A stretch of 64,000 bases of DNA from Paraburkholderia fungorum. Lineage in GTDB: Bacteria > Pseudomonadota > Gammaproteobacteria > Burkholderiales > Burkholderiaceae. This document shows, one piece after another, positions 24,550 through 33,931 of this stretch (positions are counted from its first letter, which is position 1; each line of letters begins with the position of its first letter). Below the pieces are notes generated by a model that did not search any database, was not told where the DNA came from, and worked only from the letters and a program-made list of their open reading frames with translations. The stretch is from assembly GCF_902833645.1 (NCBI RefSeq), contig NZ_CADFGE010000003.1, positions 248,001 through 312,000 of the forward strand, in the 5' to 3' direction. Position numbers and translations under genes: made by a program.

Positions 24550-25860
24550 ATGTCCCATTCTGAACAGACGCATCAGCCTGTGCGCGCCGCCACCGCTGCT
24601 TTTATCGGCACGGCCGTCGAGTATTACGACTACTACACCTATGCGACGGCCGCCGCGCTCGTTCTCGGCGACGTGTTCTTCCCGAGCAGCAATCACTTCC
24701 TCAGTACGATGGCCTCGTTCGGCACGTTCTTCGTCGGCTTCATTGCGCGCCCATTGAGCGGCGCCGTCTTCGGTCATCTCGGCGACAAGCTCGGCCGCAA
24801 GAAAATGCTGCTGCTGACCATGTTCCTGATGGGGATCGCCACGACCGGCATCGGCCTGCTGCCGGGCTATAGCAGCATCGGCATCTGGGCACCGGTTTCG
24901 CTGGTGCTGCTGCGGATTCTGCAGGGAATTGCCGTGGGCGGCGAATGGGGCGGCGCGGTGCTGATGGCAAGCGAGCACGCACCGGCGGGACGCAAGACGT
25001 TCTTCGCGTCCATGCCGCAGATGGGCAGCCCGGTCGGTTTGATTCTTTCGCTGGTGTCATTCAGGCTCGTCACCTCGCTCGATCACGACAGCTTCGTGGC
25101 CTGGGGCTGGCGCCTGCCGTTTCTGGCCAGCTTCGTGCTGTTGCTGATCGGCATGGCGATCCGTCTCGGCGTCAAGGAGTCGCCCGAGTTCGAGCAGCTT
25201 CGCAAGAATCGCGAGGTGCTGAAGTCGCCCGTCAAGGAAGTACTGCGCACCGCGTGGTATCCGATCGTGATGGCGGCAATGGCCACGACGATCGGCTCCG
25301 CCGGATTCTTCTTCACCAACACGTTCATGATTTCGTATGTCACCGGTTATCTCGGCATGTCGAAATCGTTCATTCTCGATTGCCTGTTTGTCGTCACCCT
25401 CATCCAGTTGGCATCGCAACCGATTTCAGCCCTGCTGGCCCAACGCGTTGGAGAAACCCGCTTTCTGACCTGGGCGGCTCTCGTGTCCATGTTCACGCCT
25501 TACCCGATGTTCCTGCTCGTCAAGACGCAAAACCCCGCCGCGATCGTGGCAGGCATCTCACTCGCGGTGGTGGTGCTGTCCGCGACTTACGCCGTCATCG
25601 CCGGCTTCATGACGCCGGCATTTCCCACGCAGGTCCGGTACTCCGGCATTTCGATCGCCTATCAACTGTGCGCGACGATTGCCGGCGGGACGACGCCTTT
25701 GATCGGCACGATGCTCGCGCAGAATTACAAGGGCGAGTGGCTGCCGCTGGCGCTGTTCTTCACGGTGCTTTCGGCCGTGTCGCTGATTGGAATCGTGGGG
25801 CTTGGACGGTATCGCAAGGGGATCCGTGCGGAGGAACCGACTGCGATGCTTGTCAATTAG
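24550..25860 (+). CDS. Second MFS permease, MHS family
   Basis: A 436-residue, 12-helix MHS transporter. Motifs: AFIGTAVEYYDYYTYATAAA in helix 1, GHLGDKLGRKKML in loop 2-3, VGGEWGGAVLMASEHAP in helix 5 and VAWGWRLPFLASFVLLL in helix 6. It is the last gene of the M20-HpcH operon. It is clearly distinct from the permease at 17318 (different helix-1 EYYDYYTY motif), so the regulon may import two related substrates or a substrate and an intermediate. Confidence 0.88.
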   Translation: MSHSEQTHQPVRAATAAFIGTAVEYYDYYTYATAAALVLGDVFFPSSNHFLSTMASFGTFFVGFIARPLSGAVFGHLGDKLGRKKMLLLTMFLMGIATTGIGLLPGYSSIGIWAPVSLVLLRILQGIAVGGEWGGAVLMASEHAPAGRKTFFASMPQMGSPVGLILSLVSFRLVTSLDHDSFVAWGWRLPFLASFVLLLIGMAIRLGVKESPEFEQLRKNREVLKSPVKEVLRTAWYPIVMAAMATTIGSAGFFFTNTFMISYVTGYLGMSKSFILDCLFVVTLIQLASQPISALLAQRVGETRFLTWAALVSMFTPYPMFLLVKTQNPAAIVAGISLAVVVLSATYAVIAGFMTPAFPTQVRYSGISIAYQLCATIAGGTTPLIGTMLAQNYKGEWLPLALFFTVLSAVSLIGIVGLGRYRKGIRAEEPTAMLVN

Positions 25861-25935
25861 CGCCGGCTGGCATGGGATGATCAGGCGCGGCGCGAATCCG
25901 GCCGGCAACGCGCCTTCGATCGACGTCATGCGCGC

Positions 25936-26631
25936 TTAGAGCGACGCTCCTCCGCACATCACGATCTGTTGCCCGGTAATCGCGCCCGCTTCGGCGCCGA
26001 GCAGAAAGGCGGTCAGCGCCGCCACTTCCGACGGTTTGACGAAGCGGCCGATCGGCGGCAATTTAGGCGGGGTACCGGCTCGCGCGGGATGGCTGAGCAG
26101 CGGGGTATCGGTGGCGCCTGGCGCCACCACATTAACGGTGATGCCGCGCGGAGCAAGTTCGGCGGCCCAGGAGCGGGCCATGCCGACCAGCGCCGCTTTG
26201 GTCGCCGCGTATTGGCTGCGGGTGACAGCGCCGTTCGCGGTCCGGCTGCCGATCAGCACGATACGGCCGCCTGCAGCCAGGTTCGGCAACAACGCATTGG
26301 CGAGATATGCCGCTGCGTCGACATGAATTCGCCACATCGCCGCGCCGTCTTCGGCGGCGAGTTCGCCGAGCGGCGCCGTGCGCATGAATCCTGCCGCATG
26401 CACGAACGCGTCACAAGCGCCGATAGCGTCGACCACGGGCTCCAGCGCGGCAAAATCAGTTACGTCGACGGGAGCGATGGTCAGGCGCTCGACCTGATGC
26501 GTTGCCGGTGTCCGGCACAAGCCCGTTACACGCCACCCATCCTCCAGCAGACGTTGAACGATCGCCTCGCCGATTCCCGACGACGCCCCCGTCACCACCG
26601 CATGCCGTTGTCCACCTGCTTTCGCTGTCAC
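25936..26631 (-). CDS. SDR-family oxidoreductase
   Basis: A 231-residue short-chain dehydrogenase. Motifs are TGASSGIGEAIV, the shortened HAAG in place of NNAG, LIGSRTANGAV with the catalytic Ser and SQYAATKAALVG with Tyr and Lys. The end GAEAGAITGQQIVMCGGASL is typical. It lies 45 bp downstream of the DeoR gene on the same strand and may be the last gene of the acid-sugar operon, where it could oxidise or reduce a pathway hydroxy acid. Confidence 0.82.
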   Translation of the reverse strand: MTAKAGGQRHAVVTGASSGIGEAIVQRLLEDGWRVTGLCRTPATHQVERLTIAPVDVTDFAALEPVVDAIGACDAFVHAAGFMRTAPLGELAAEDGAAMWRIHVDAAAYLANALLPNLAAGGRIVLIGSRTANGAVTRSQYAATKAALVGMARSWAAELAPRGITVNVVAPGATDTPLLSHPARAGTPPKLPPIGRFVKPSEVAALTAFLLGAEAGAITGQQIVMCGGASL

Positions 26632-26676
26632 TCCGCTTCTCCTTGAAAAACGGTCACGGAGAGACGTCGCGAACGC

Positions 26677-27444
26677 TTATCGAACCGCCACGGTCTCCAC
26701 CGTCACCTCGCCCCGTTCGTCGAACAAGGCCAGTTCCTGCGGCTGAGCCGCGTTATCGGTGATCAAGGTCCAGTCGCGCTCGAGCGGCGTCCAATGCTGC
26801 TGGCTGGCGCGGCCGAGCTTGTCGGCGGTGACGAGCACGAACACACTGGCCGCCTGACGGATCACGCACTCCTTCAGATACGCCTGCTCGGCCGTCGCCT
26901 CACACAGGCCGCGCGTTGCTGTCACGCCGTCCGCGCCGAGAAACGCCTTGTCGAAACTCAGGCGGCTCAGCGCAAGCTGTGCGAGCGGCCCGAGCGTACT
27001 CATGCTCGACGAGCGGATATCGCCGCCGATCAGCGTCACCCGCACCTTGCTGGCGGCGAGCGCGCCGACCACCAGCAGGTTATTGGTCACGACGTGAATC
27101 GAACGATGCCCGATCAATTGCCGCGCCAGCGCCGCCGTGGTCGTTCCGCCGTCGAGAAACAGCGTGTCGTCCTCCTGGACATGCAGGAGCGCGGCGCGCG
27201 CGATCGCATCCTTCTGCTCGCGAAAGCTCTCGCTGCGCTCGTCGAGCGACGCTTCCGGTTCATGCGCGCTGACCGCTGCCGCGCCGCCATAGGTGCGCAG
27301 AATCTGGCGGTCGTCCGCGAGTGCCCGCAAGTCCCGCCGCACGGTCGCCTCGGACATGCCGAAGTGCTCGCACAGCGTACCGACATCTGTCATCCCGCCC
27401 AGTACAGCGTGAAGCATCGCCTCGCGGCGTTTCGCAACTTTCAT
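26677..27444 (-). CDS. DeoR/GlpR-family transcriptional regulator
   Basis: A 255-residue regulator. Residues 1-55 form the DeoR helix-turn-helix (DVGTLCEHFGMSEATVRRDL, RALADDRQILRTYGGA), and residues 75-250 the phosphosugar-sensing DeoRC domain (LDGGTTTAALARQL, VVTNNLLVVGAL, GADGVTATRGL). DeoR proteins usually sense phosphorylated intermediates, which fits the kinase in the same cluster. ATG 27444 was chosen because the extension to 27525 is unlike the family start. The repeat array at 36167-36245 in front of the porin is its likely operator. Confidence 0.87.
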   Translation of the reverse strand: MKVAKRREAMLHAVLGGMTDVGTLCEHFGMSEATVRRDLRALADDRQILRTYGGAAAVSAHEPEASLDERSESFREQKDAIARAALLHVQEDDTLFLDGGTTTAALARQLIGHRSIHVVTNNLLVVGALAASKVRVTLIGGDIRSSSMSTLGPLAQLALSRLSFDKAFLGADGVTATRGLCEATAEQAYLKECVIRQAASVFVLVTADKLGRASQQHWTPLERDWTLITDNAAQPQELALFDERGEVTVETVAVR

Positions 27445-27593
27445 GATCTTGGATCGGAGGAACCGGTTAAGCGACAGCGCGCCAGCAGCGCGCGAAAAAG
27501 TGTGCCTAGTGTAGCGAATTTCCATTCGTACGCCGCGTCCCTTTCCGGTTCGCTCAAAACCGGCCGTTCCCCCCTGCTGCCTGACTTACGACT

Positions 27594-28781
27594 TCAACCG
27601 CGCACCCACGTTTCGTCGACGCTCACGTACTTGATCCGTTGACGGAAGTAAGTGAAAGCAATATGCAATGCGCCGTCGGCGGATTGCACAATCGACGGAT
27701 ACGAATACTCGCGGTTACGCTGCTCGGCCGAGTTGTTCGTCATGCAGTAGCCGTCGCCGATTTCCAGAGTGCGCCGACGTGTCCAACTGTGGCCGCCGTC
27801 TTCGGAAATCGCCAGTGACATCGGGCTTCGCGGCGCGCCCCAGAACGCGCTGCCGCGTGCCGACGCGCCCTGGTCGCGCAACGCGCCGCTGTCTTCGGAG
27901 TCTTCGATATCGTCGTACAGCGAGGCGCGCCGCCCGGTGGCATGCGACGCGTCGCTCTCGTTGTACACCAGCGCGAGATGGCCATTTTTCAGCGACACGA
28001 ACTGGATCGACGAATTGTTGTTCGGCAACGTGGTTGCTTGCGGCGCGCTCCACGTGCGGCCATCTTTCGAGCGGCTCGCGTATATGAAGTCCGCCCAGCG
28101 GCTGCGGAACAGCGCGAGCAACGAGCCGTCTGCGAGCACCTGTACGTTCATATGCACGCAACCCACGCTATCGGGCACCTCATATTCGCGCCACGACTGT
28201 CCTTGGTCCTCGGAAATGAGCACGGCGCTGATATCGTTGTTGCCGATCCAACGCTCGCCGGGTTCGGTACGACACAGAAACACCGGACACAACCACGCGC
28301 CGTCCGGCATCACGACGATCGGCTGGCGCACGAAGGTGCCCGCGCGATCGAACAACGTTTCGATCGGTCCCCAGCTCATCCCGCCGTCGGACGAGATGCG
28401 CCGCCGCACAATCGCGGTGTTCTGATGTCCGGACAACTGCGCGGTATAAGTCAGCCACAAGCGGCCATCGGGCGCGGTGAACAGCACGGGATTCTGCTCG
28501 GAGCGCGTCGGGTCGTTCGACAGTTTCTCGGGCTCGGACCAGACGCCGGCACCCGCACGCAAGCGCGACATGTAGACCGACACGTCGGGAATGCCCTCCT
28601 GCGTACCGCCGAACCAGGCACACAGCAGGTCGCCATCAGGCAGCGCATGCAGATTGGCCGCGTGATTCTGCACGCATGGAGACGGCAAATACGCTTCGCG
28701 GCGTTGCGCGTCGGCGTAGGTCACGCGTACGTGGCTGTCCCACGCCGTCGAGGCCGGGGTCTCTGCGAGGATGGAAGTCAT
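27594..28781 (-). CDS. Sialidase-like BNR-repeat protein
   Basis: A 395-residue six-bladed beta-propeller of the BNR/exo-sialidase (BNR_2) family. At least four Asp-box-like repeats are visible: SSDGGMSWG, SEDQGQSWRE, SKDGRTWS and SEDGGHSWT. No signal peptide is evident, so it is probably cytoplasmic, unlike classical secreted sialidases. ATG 28781 has AGGAG upstream and lies 25 bp after the symporter stop. In this cluster it more likely acts on an intracellular sugar-acid derivative (for example a lactone or glycoside) than on sialic acid. Confidence 0.75.
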   Translation of the reverse strand: MTSILAETPASTAWDSHVRVTYADAQRREAYLPSPCVQNHAANLHALPDGDLLCAWFGGTQEGIPDVSVYMSRLRAGAGVWSEPEKLSNDPTRSEQNPVLFTAPDGRLWLTYTAQLSGHQNTAIVRRRISSDGGMSWGPIETLFDRAGTFVRQPIVVMPDGAWLCPVFLCRTEPGERWIGNNDISAVLISEDQGQSWREYEVPDSVGCVHMNVQVLADGSLLALFRSRWADFIYASRSKDGRTWSAPQATTLPNNNSSIQFVSLKNGHLALVYNESDASHATGRRASLYDDIEDSEDSGALRDQGASARGSAFWGAPRSPMSLAISEDGGHSWTRRRTLEIGDGYCMTNNSAEQRNREYSYPSIVQSADGALHIAFTYFRQRIKYVSVDETWVRG

Positions 28782-28806
28782 CCGGGGTTCTCCTGAATAC
28801 GTCACT

Positions 28807-30231
28807 TCAATGTGATTCACGATGCTGAAGCCGCTCGCCGCTCGCGCCGACAGGCTTGGAACCCGACGGAAACAGCAACTTTTCCAGCACGATTACGATA
28901 GCCGGCGTCACCAGCGACACATACATGTTGTCGATGCCGAACGGATTGCCGAGCAGATACCAGACCGTCGTCGAGATCGTTGCGATGATCAGCGCGGCCA
29001 TTGCGCCACGGCTGCTGTTGAAGAATGGCAGATAGATGCCGATCAAGGCCACCACGGAGACCGTCAACCGCAACGCCCGCGTGAAGAACGACAGCGCGAG
29101 AATCTGCGGAACGAACAGCACGAACACGAGCGGCACGAGTCCGACCACCAGCGAAATCCAGCGCGTCATACGCAATTCGACGTCTGGCGTCGGGTTGTAA
29201 CGCGGCACATAGAAGTCCTTCACCACCAGCGATGCGATCGCAAGCGCCACCGTGCACACGCTGACGAAAATCGACGCCACCAGCGAAGTCGTCACCACGC
29301 CGGCCAGCAGCGGATTCATATGCTGCAGGAACACCGGCAGCGCATAGAGGCTCTTGATGTGGGGAAACAGAAACTTGGCCGCGACGCCGAGAAAACCCAG
29401 CGCGATCGAGATCGGCACGCATAACGCCGCGGCAAGCAGCGAGGCATTGCGCGCCGCCGCCGGCGAACGGGTCGCGGAAATCGCCTGAATGATGAACTGG
29501 GTCGAGAAGATCGCGCCGGCCGTGCCGATGATCCACGCGCCGATCGTACCGTTGCTCAGCGAGCCGTTCCATGTGAAGTAATGCTCGGGCATCTGCGCCA
29601 TCATCGGCTGGATGCCACCGGTCATCTGCCACGCCACGATCACCAGAATCGCGATGCCGATCAGCTTGACCGCGCTATGCACGATGGTCAGATAGGCGAC
29701 GCTCTTCAAACCGCCCCAGGCGAAATACACGGTACTGACAATCGCGGTGATCACCGCTGCGGTGGGCAGGTTGATGCGCATCACCGTTGAAATCGCCGCT
29801 GCGCCGCTCACATAATTGCCCACGTTCACGAGGAACAGCGCATAGATCATGATCGCCGAGACGACCAGCTTCGCACGCTTGCCGTACTTCATTGCGATGA
29901 ATCCGGAGATCGTGAATTCACCCGAACTGTAGAGGCGTTTGGCCATGAACAGGCCGAAGAACAGAAAGCCGATCGACGCGGCGATCACCGACCACGACGC
30001 CGCGATGCCCGCGCTGAACGCTTCCTGCGAGGTACCGATCGTCGACTTCGCGCCGATGAACTCCGACATCAGCAATACCGCGACGACCATGGCCGGCATC
30101 GAGCGCGACGCCACCATGAACTGCTCGGAATTGCGGCTGCGCAGCCGGACGCTGAACCAGCTGGTCAGCAGGATGTAGAGCACGACCATCCCGATGATGA
30201 TCGCTGTGTCCCAGTAGCTAAAAGTTGCCAT
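28807..30231 (-). CDS. Sodium:solute symporter (SSS family)
   Basis: A 474-residue membrane protein with about 13 helices, of the SSS family (PF00474). The N-terminus MATFSYWDTAIIIGMVV begins helix 1; SRSMPAMVVAVLLMSEFIGA and ASWSVIAASIGFLFFGLF are typical of helices 2 and 3, and YVSGAAAISTVMRI is in the core. The ATG at 30231 follows GGAGA; an extension to 30339 is not supported. It is the sole transporter in this operon and should carry the acid sugar across the inner membrane after porin passage. Confidence 0.87.
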   Translation of the reverse strand: MATFSYWDTAIIIGMVVLYILLTSWFSVRLRSRNSEQFMVASRSMPAMVVAVLLMSEFIGAKSTIGTSQEAFSAGIAASWSVIAASIGFLFFGLFMAKRLYSSGEFTISGFIAMKYGKRAKLVVSAIMIYALFLVNVGNYVSGAAAISTVMRINLPTAAVITAIVSTVYFAWGGLKSVAYLTIVHSAVKLIGIAILVIVAWQMTGGIQPMMAQMPEHYFTWNGSLSNGTIGAWIIGTAGAIFSTQFIIQAISATRSPAAARNASLLAAALCVPISIALGFLGVAAKFLFPHIKSLYALPVFLQHMNPLLAGVVTTSLVASIFVSVCTVALAIASLVVKDFYVPRYNPTPDVELRMTRWISLVVGLVPLVFVLFVPQILALSFFTRALRLTVSVVALIGIYLPFFNSSRGAMAALIIATISTTVWYLLGNPFGIDNMYVSLVTPAIVIVLEKLLFPSGSKPVGASGERLQHRESH

Positions 30232-30374
30232 GGTGTCTCCAATGTATTTTGACGACGTCTTCGCATCGAAAATTCGGCCGCCGGGCGTGTCCCCGCCTTC
30301 TCGCCGGCCGAGAATCTGTTTCCACCGCACGAGCGGCAAGGTGTTGCCGGTTGTTACCGGTTTGCGGCCCGCGC

Positions 30375-32723
30375 TCAGGCTTCCTGCTCGGAGTGCCGCG
30401 TCGCGAGATCGAGTGCCTGCTTCAGCGCCTCGAGCATGCTGCGTTCGTCGGCGATCCCCTTGCCGGCGATGTCGAAGGCCGTCCCGTGATCGACCGAGGT
30501 GCGGATCACCGGCAGACCGACAGTCACGTTGACGCCAGCCTCGAGGCCCATCACCTTGACCGGACCGTGGCCCTGGTCGTGATACATAGCGACCACCACA
30601 TCGAAGTCACCGCGGCCGGCGCGGAAAAACAGCGTGTCGGCGGGCAACGGGCCTTCGACGTCCCAGCCGCGCGCCTGCAGCACCTGCACCGCCGGAATGA
30701 TCTTTTCCTCTTCCTCGCCGTAGCCGAACAAGCCGTTCTCGCCCGCATGCGGATTGATCCCGCAGACGCCGATGCGCGGGCTGTCGATCCCGGCACGCAC
30801 CAGCGTTTCATGCGCGCGCTCGATGGTCCGTTGCACGAGCCCCGGTTCAATGCGCCGAATCGCATCGAGCAGGCCGATGTGCGTCGTCACGTGAATCACG
30901 CGCAGCTTCGGCGCGACGAGCATCATAGACACTTCGTCGATACCCGTCAGATGCGCGAGCATCTCCGTATGCCCGGGGAAAATGTGGCCGCCTGCGTGCA
31001 GCGCTTCCTTGTTCAGCGGCGCCGTGCAGATCGCGTCCAGTTCGCCGGCCGAGGTCAGTTTGACCGTGCGCGCGATGTACTGATACGCCGCATCGCCCGC
31101 GATGGCCGAGAGCTTGCCGTATGGCAGATCCGCCGGAATCAGGCCGAGATCGATGCAATCGACCACACCGCACTCGAAGCCGGCGTCCGCGGGACTGTCG
31201 ATCGAGCGCACTTCGAGCGCGGCGCCCGCGCGCTGGCCCGCATCGCGCAAACGCGCGGCGTCGCCGATCACGAGCGGTCGGCACTGTTCGTAGACGGAGG
31301 CATGGGCCAGCGCCTTCATGACGATTTCGGGGCCGACGCCGGCAGCATCGCCCATGGTGATGCCGATAACTGGACGATAGGTCATGGTGGTAAGTCCTTT
31401 GAGGGTGGCCTCGATAGGCCGGGCAAGGCGTTGAACGCCGGCGAGTTTTCGCCAGGCAACATGAAGCGTGCCGGGATGGCCGAAACCGCCGGCTTTGGTA
31501 ACGACGTAAAGGCGGCGCCCGTTGTGATCCGCGTGCAGCAGCGGCACACCGCTTTCGATTTCTTCGACAATCCGCAACTGGCCGATGCCGGCAGCGGACA
31601 GCAACGCGCGCGCGGTCTCGCCGCCGGTGGCGATTACGCTGCCGGCGAACGGCAGCGTGGGCGCAAGCAATGCTGCGAGACGCCGGGCGAACAGCAGGCC
31701 GTCGGCGACGCTGCTGCGATCGGACTGGCTCAGCGAAACGACCACGTGGCGCCCCTGTTGCAGCGCTGCGCTCACCTTGCGCGGAAGATTCGCATTCGCT
31801 TCCGTGGGCGGCTCGGCGAGCAGCGTCCGCGTGTCGACTTCGAACGCAACCAGCGCGCTGCCCGCTTCTGTTTTCAGCCGCTCGATCTGCGCGTGGGACA
31901 TGCTCGACATGCTGCCGACCACGGTCAGTACCGGCTGACCCGGCGTGTGCTGCGCCGGTGTGGCGAGCTGCACCGCATCGGCCAGATTCAATGCGCACAT
32001 CAGATCGCCTGCGAGCCCTGCCGAGCCGACCCAGAACACGCCGCGCAACGTTGCCGACGCGCGGGCGACCCGGTGCAGGTCGTCCGCCGTTTCGCTGTCG
32101 CACACCACGGCCTGAATCCCGGCCTCGCGCAGCGTGTCGAGCCGCTCTGCCAGCAGAGCGCTGTCCGCCCGAACCTCGGCCAGCGTGAGCGCAACCGCGT
32201 GCACGCCGTATTGCCCGAGCATCGCGGGAAGATTCGCTTCGCCACCGATCCCTTCGTTGCGCCATACCTCGGTGTCTTCCACCGCCACGCCGTTCAGCCA
32301 CTGGCGTGCGTCGCGTGTCGTGCGGCCGGCGGCTGGAAACGCCGGCGCCACGATCGCCATGCCGGCGAGCGGCACAAGCGCGGCCACTTCCGCCGCGAAG
32401 TTGCCGCGCAGCGTCGAATCGACTTTCTTGTAGAGCTTCGTCTGCGCGCAGCCCAGTTCGCGCCACAGGTCAGCATGACGGTGCGCCGCCGACGTAGCAT
32501 CCAGCCGGCGCGAATCGGCGTCGACAGCCAGCACGTCGAGCGCGTCGGTCACATCGTGCGGGTCGTTCGCTTCGCGCGTTGCAGCCGCCGAAGACGCGCT
32601 CGCATCCAGCATCACGACACTGCGCAAGCCGAGGCGCGCGCCTGTCACGGCGCAGTCGGCTGTCCCCGACAGATCGTCGCCGATGATCAGGAGCCGCAAG
32701 CGGCGTTCGCGTGCAGGCTTCAT
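30375..32723 (-). CDS. Fusion of four-carbon acid-sugar kinase (DUF1537) and PdxA2-type 4-phospho-threonate dehydrogenase
   Basis: One open frame of 782 residues. Residues 1-440 are a DUF1537 kinase (LLIIGDDLSGTADCAVTGAR, KKVDSTLRGNFAAEV, SVIATGGETARAL, C-terminal VTKAGGFGHPGTL). Residues 447-782 are a PdxA-family dehydrogenase (ITMGDAAGVGPEIVMKAL, FPGHTEMLAHLTG, INPHAGENGLFGYG, MYHDQGHGPVKVMG, RTSVDHGTAFDIAG). Known pathways use separate enzymes to phosphorylate D-threonate or a related acid and oxidise it, with decarboxylation, to dihydroxyacetone phosphate. A separate PdxA2 start at ATG 31385 (with AAAGGA) could also be used. The ATG at 32723 overlaps the upstream stop. Confidence 0.85.
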   Translation of the reverse strand: MKPARERRLRLLIIGDDLSGTADCAVTGARLGLRSVVMLDASASSAAATREANDPHDVTDALDVLAVDADSRRLDATSAAHRHADLWRELGCAQTKLYKKVDSTLRGNFAAEVAALVPLAGMAIVAPAFPAAGRTTRDARQWLNGVAVEDTEVWRNEGIGGEANLPAMLGQYGVHAVALTLAEVRADSALLAERLDTLREAGIQAVVCDSETADDLHRVARASATLRGVFWVGSAGLAGDLMCALNLADAVQLATPAQHTPGQPVLTVVGSMSSMSHAQIERLKTEAGSALVAFEVDTRTLLAEPPTEANANLPRKVSAALQQGRHVVVSLSQSDRSSVADGLLFARRLAALLAPTLPFAGSVIATGGETARALLSAAGIGQLRIVEEIESGVPLLHADHNGRRLYVVTKAGGFGHPGTLHVAWRKLAGVQRLARPIEATLKGLTTMTYRPVIGITMGDAAGVGPEIVMKALAHASVYEQCRPLVIGDAARLRDAGQRAGAALEVRSIDSPADAGFECGVVDCIDLGLIPADLPYGKLSAIAGDAAYQYIARTVKLTSAGELDAICTAPLNKEALHAGGHIFPGHTEMLAHLTGIDEVSMMLVAPKLRVIHVTTHIGLLDAIRRIEPGLVQRTIERAHETLVRAGIDSPRIGVCGINPHAGENGLFGYGEEEEKIIPAVQVLQARGWDVEGPLPADTLFFRAGRGDFDVVVAMYHDQGHGPVKVMGLEAGVNVTVGLPVIRTSVDHGTAFDIAGKGIADERSMLEALKQALDLATRHSEQEA

Positions 32724-33889
32724 GGCAGCAGACGGCGATAGATTGCCTTCATGTCGTCGAGCGAAAGCGGTTTCGGGTTGTTGCCGAGCAGCCGTTTGAC
32801 TTTCGCCGCCGCCACCGCGAGCGCATCGAGGTCGTCTTCGCTGACGCCGAACTTGCGCAGATCCTGGGGAATATCGACCGCCGCCGTCCACTCGTTGATC
32901 CGCTCGATCAGCTTGCGCGCGGCGGCCTCTTCGTTGTCGTCGTGCGCGCAGAGCGAGAGCGCATGCGCGACGTCGGCGAGCCGGCCCGCACAGGCATCCA
33001 TATTGAAGGCCATCACATGCGGCAACAGCATCGCGTTCGCCACGCCGTGCGTGATATTGAACATGCCGCCGAGCGGATACGCGAGCGCATGCACCGCGGC
33101 CGTGCCGGCCGCCGTCAATGCGAGGCCGCCGTACATCGAGCCGAGCATCATGGCTTCACGCGCCTTGATCGATTCGCCGTGCTCGTACGCTTCGACGATG
33201 TTCGCGCCGATCAGCCGCATCGATTCCATCGCGAACATATCGCTGACCGGATTGGCCTTGGTCGAGATGTACGATTCGAGCGAATGCACGAACGCGTCCA
33301 TGCCGGTCGCCGCAGTAATCGCTTTCGGCAATTTCAGCGTCAGCGCGGCATCGAGAATCACGAGTTGCGGCAACAGATGACGGCTCACGATGCCGACCTT
33401 GAGGGCCTCGTCCGGCAACGTGACGATTGCATTGGGCGTGACTTCCGAACCGGTGCCGGCGGTGGTCGGCACAAGGATCAAGGGCACACCCGGTTTCCTG
33501 ATCAGATCGATACCGAGCCATTCTCGCAGCGGCTGCTCATTGGTCAGGCGCACGGCAAACAGTTTGGCCGCGTCGAGCACGCTGCCGCCGCCGATCGACA
33601 GGATCGCGTGCGGCGCGAACGGTGCGATCTGCTCGCTGAACACGCTTTCCACGTTGCCGATGGTCGGCTCAGGTTCGACATCGCGCACGATCAGCACTTC
33701 GACATCTTTCTGCGCAAGTGCGGCCGTCACGCGATCGATCACACCGAGTTGCTCCATCGCGGGCTGGGTAATCAAGGCAATGCGTTTGACCGGCGTGTCG
33801 AGCAAGGCAAGTTTGTCAGCCAGCAGGTCAAGGCTGTGCGCGCCGTGCACGATGTGCTTGACGGTCTGGAAGTGATAGGTCGAGGTCAT
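32720..33889 (-). CDS. Iron-containing alcohol dehydrogenase
   Basis: A 389-residue group III (Fe-ADH) enzyme. The NAD-binding motif ILSIGGGSVLDAAKLFAVRL is followed by LVPTTAGTGSEVTPNAIVT and the metal-binding region LGGMFNITHGVANAMLLPHV with His ligands; GMDAFVHSLESYIS supplies another. It would oxidise a hydroxyl of the imported acid sugar or reduce an aldehyde product from the DapA-like aldolase. Its stop overlaps the start of the kinase fusion (ATGA), so the enzymes are probably made together. Confidence 0.87.
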   Translation of the reverse strand: MTSTYHFQTVKHIVHGAHSLDLLADKLALLDTPVKRIALITQPAMEQLGVIDRVTAALAQKDVEVLIVRDVEPEPTIGNVESVFSEQIAPFAPHAILSIGGGSVLDAAKLFAVRLTNEQPLREWLGIDLIRKPGVPLILVPTTAGTGSEVTPNAIVTLPDEALKVGIVSRHLLPQLVILDAALTLKLPKAITAATGMDAFVHSLESYISTKANPVSDMFAMESMRLIGANIVEAYEHGESIKAREAMMLGSMYGGLALTAAGTAAVHALAYPLGGMFNITHGVANAMLLPHVMAFNMDACAGRLADVAHALSLCAHDDNEEAAARKLIERINEWTAAVDIPQDLRKFGVSEDDLDALAVAAAKVKRLLGNNPKPLSLDDMKAIYRRLLP

Positions 33890-33931
33890 GACGGTAAGTG
33901 GTTGGCGATAGAGCGGCGTGGCCGAGGTGTT

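Noticed and set aside
30225..32741. An 838-codon open frame on the plus strand opposite the kinase-PdxA2 fusion
   Set aside because: It is an antisense shadow in high-GC DNA: rich in Arg, His and Gln, no recognisable domain, while the minus strand carries two complete enzyme domains.
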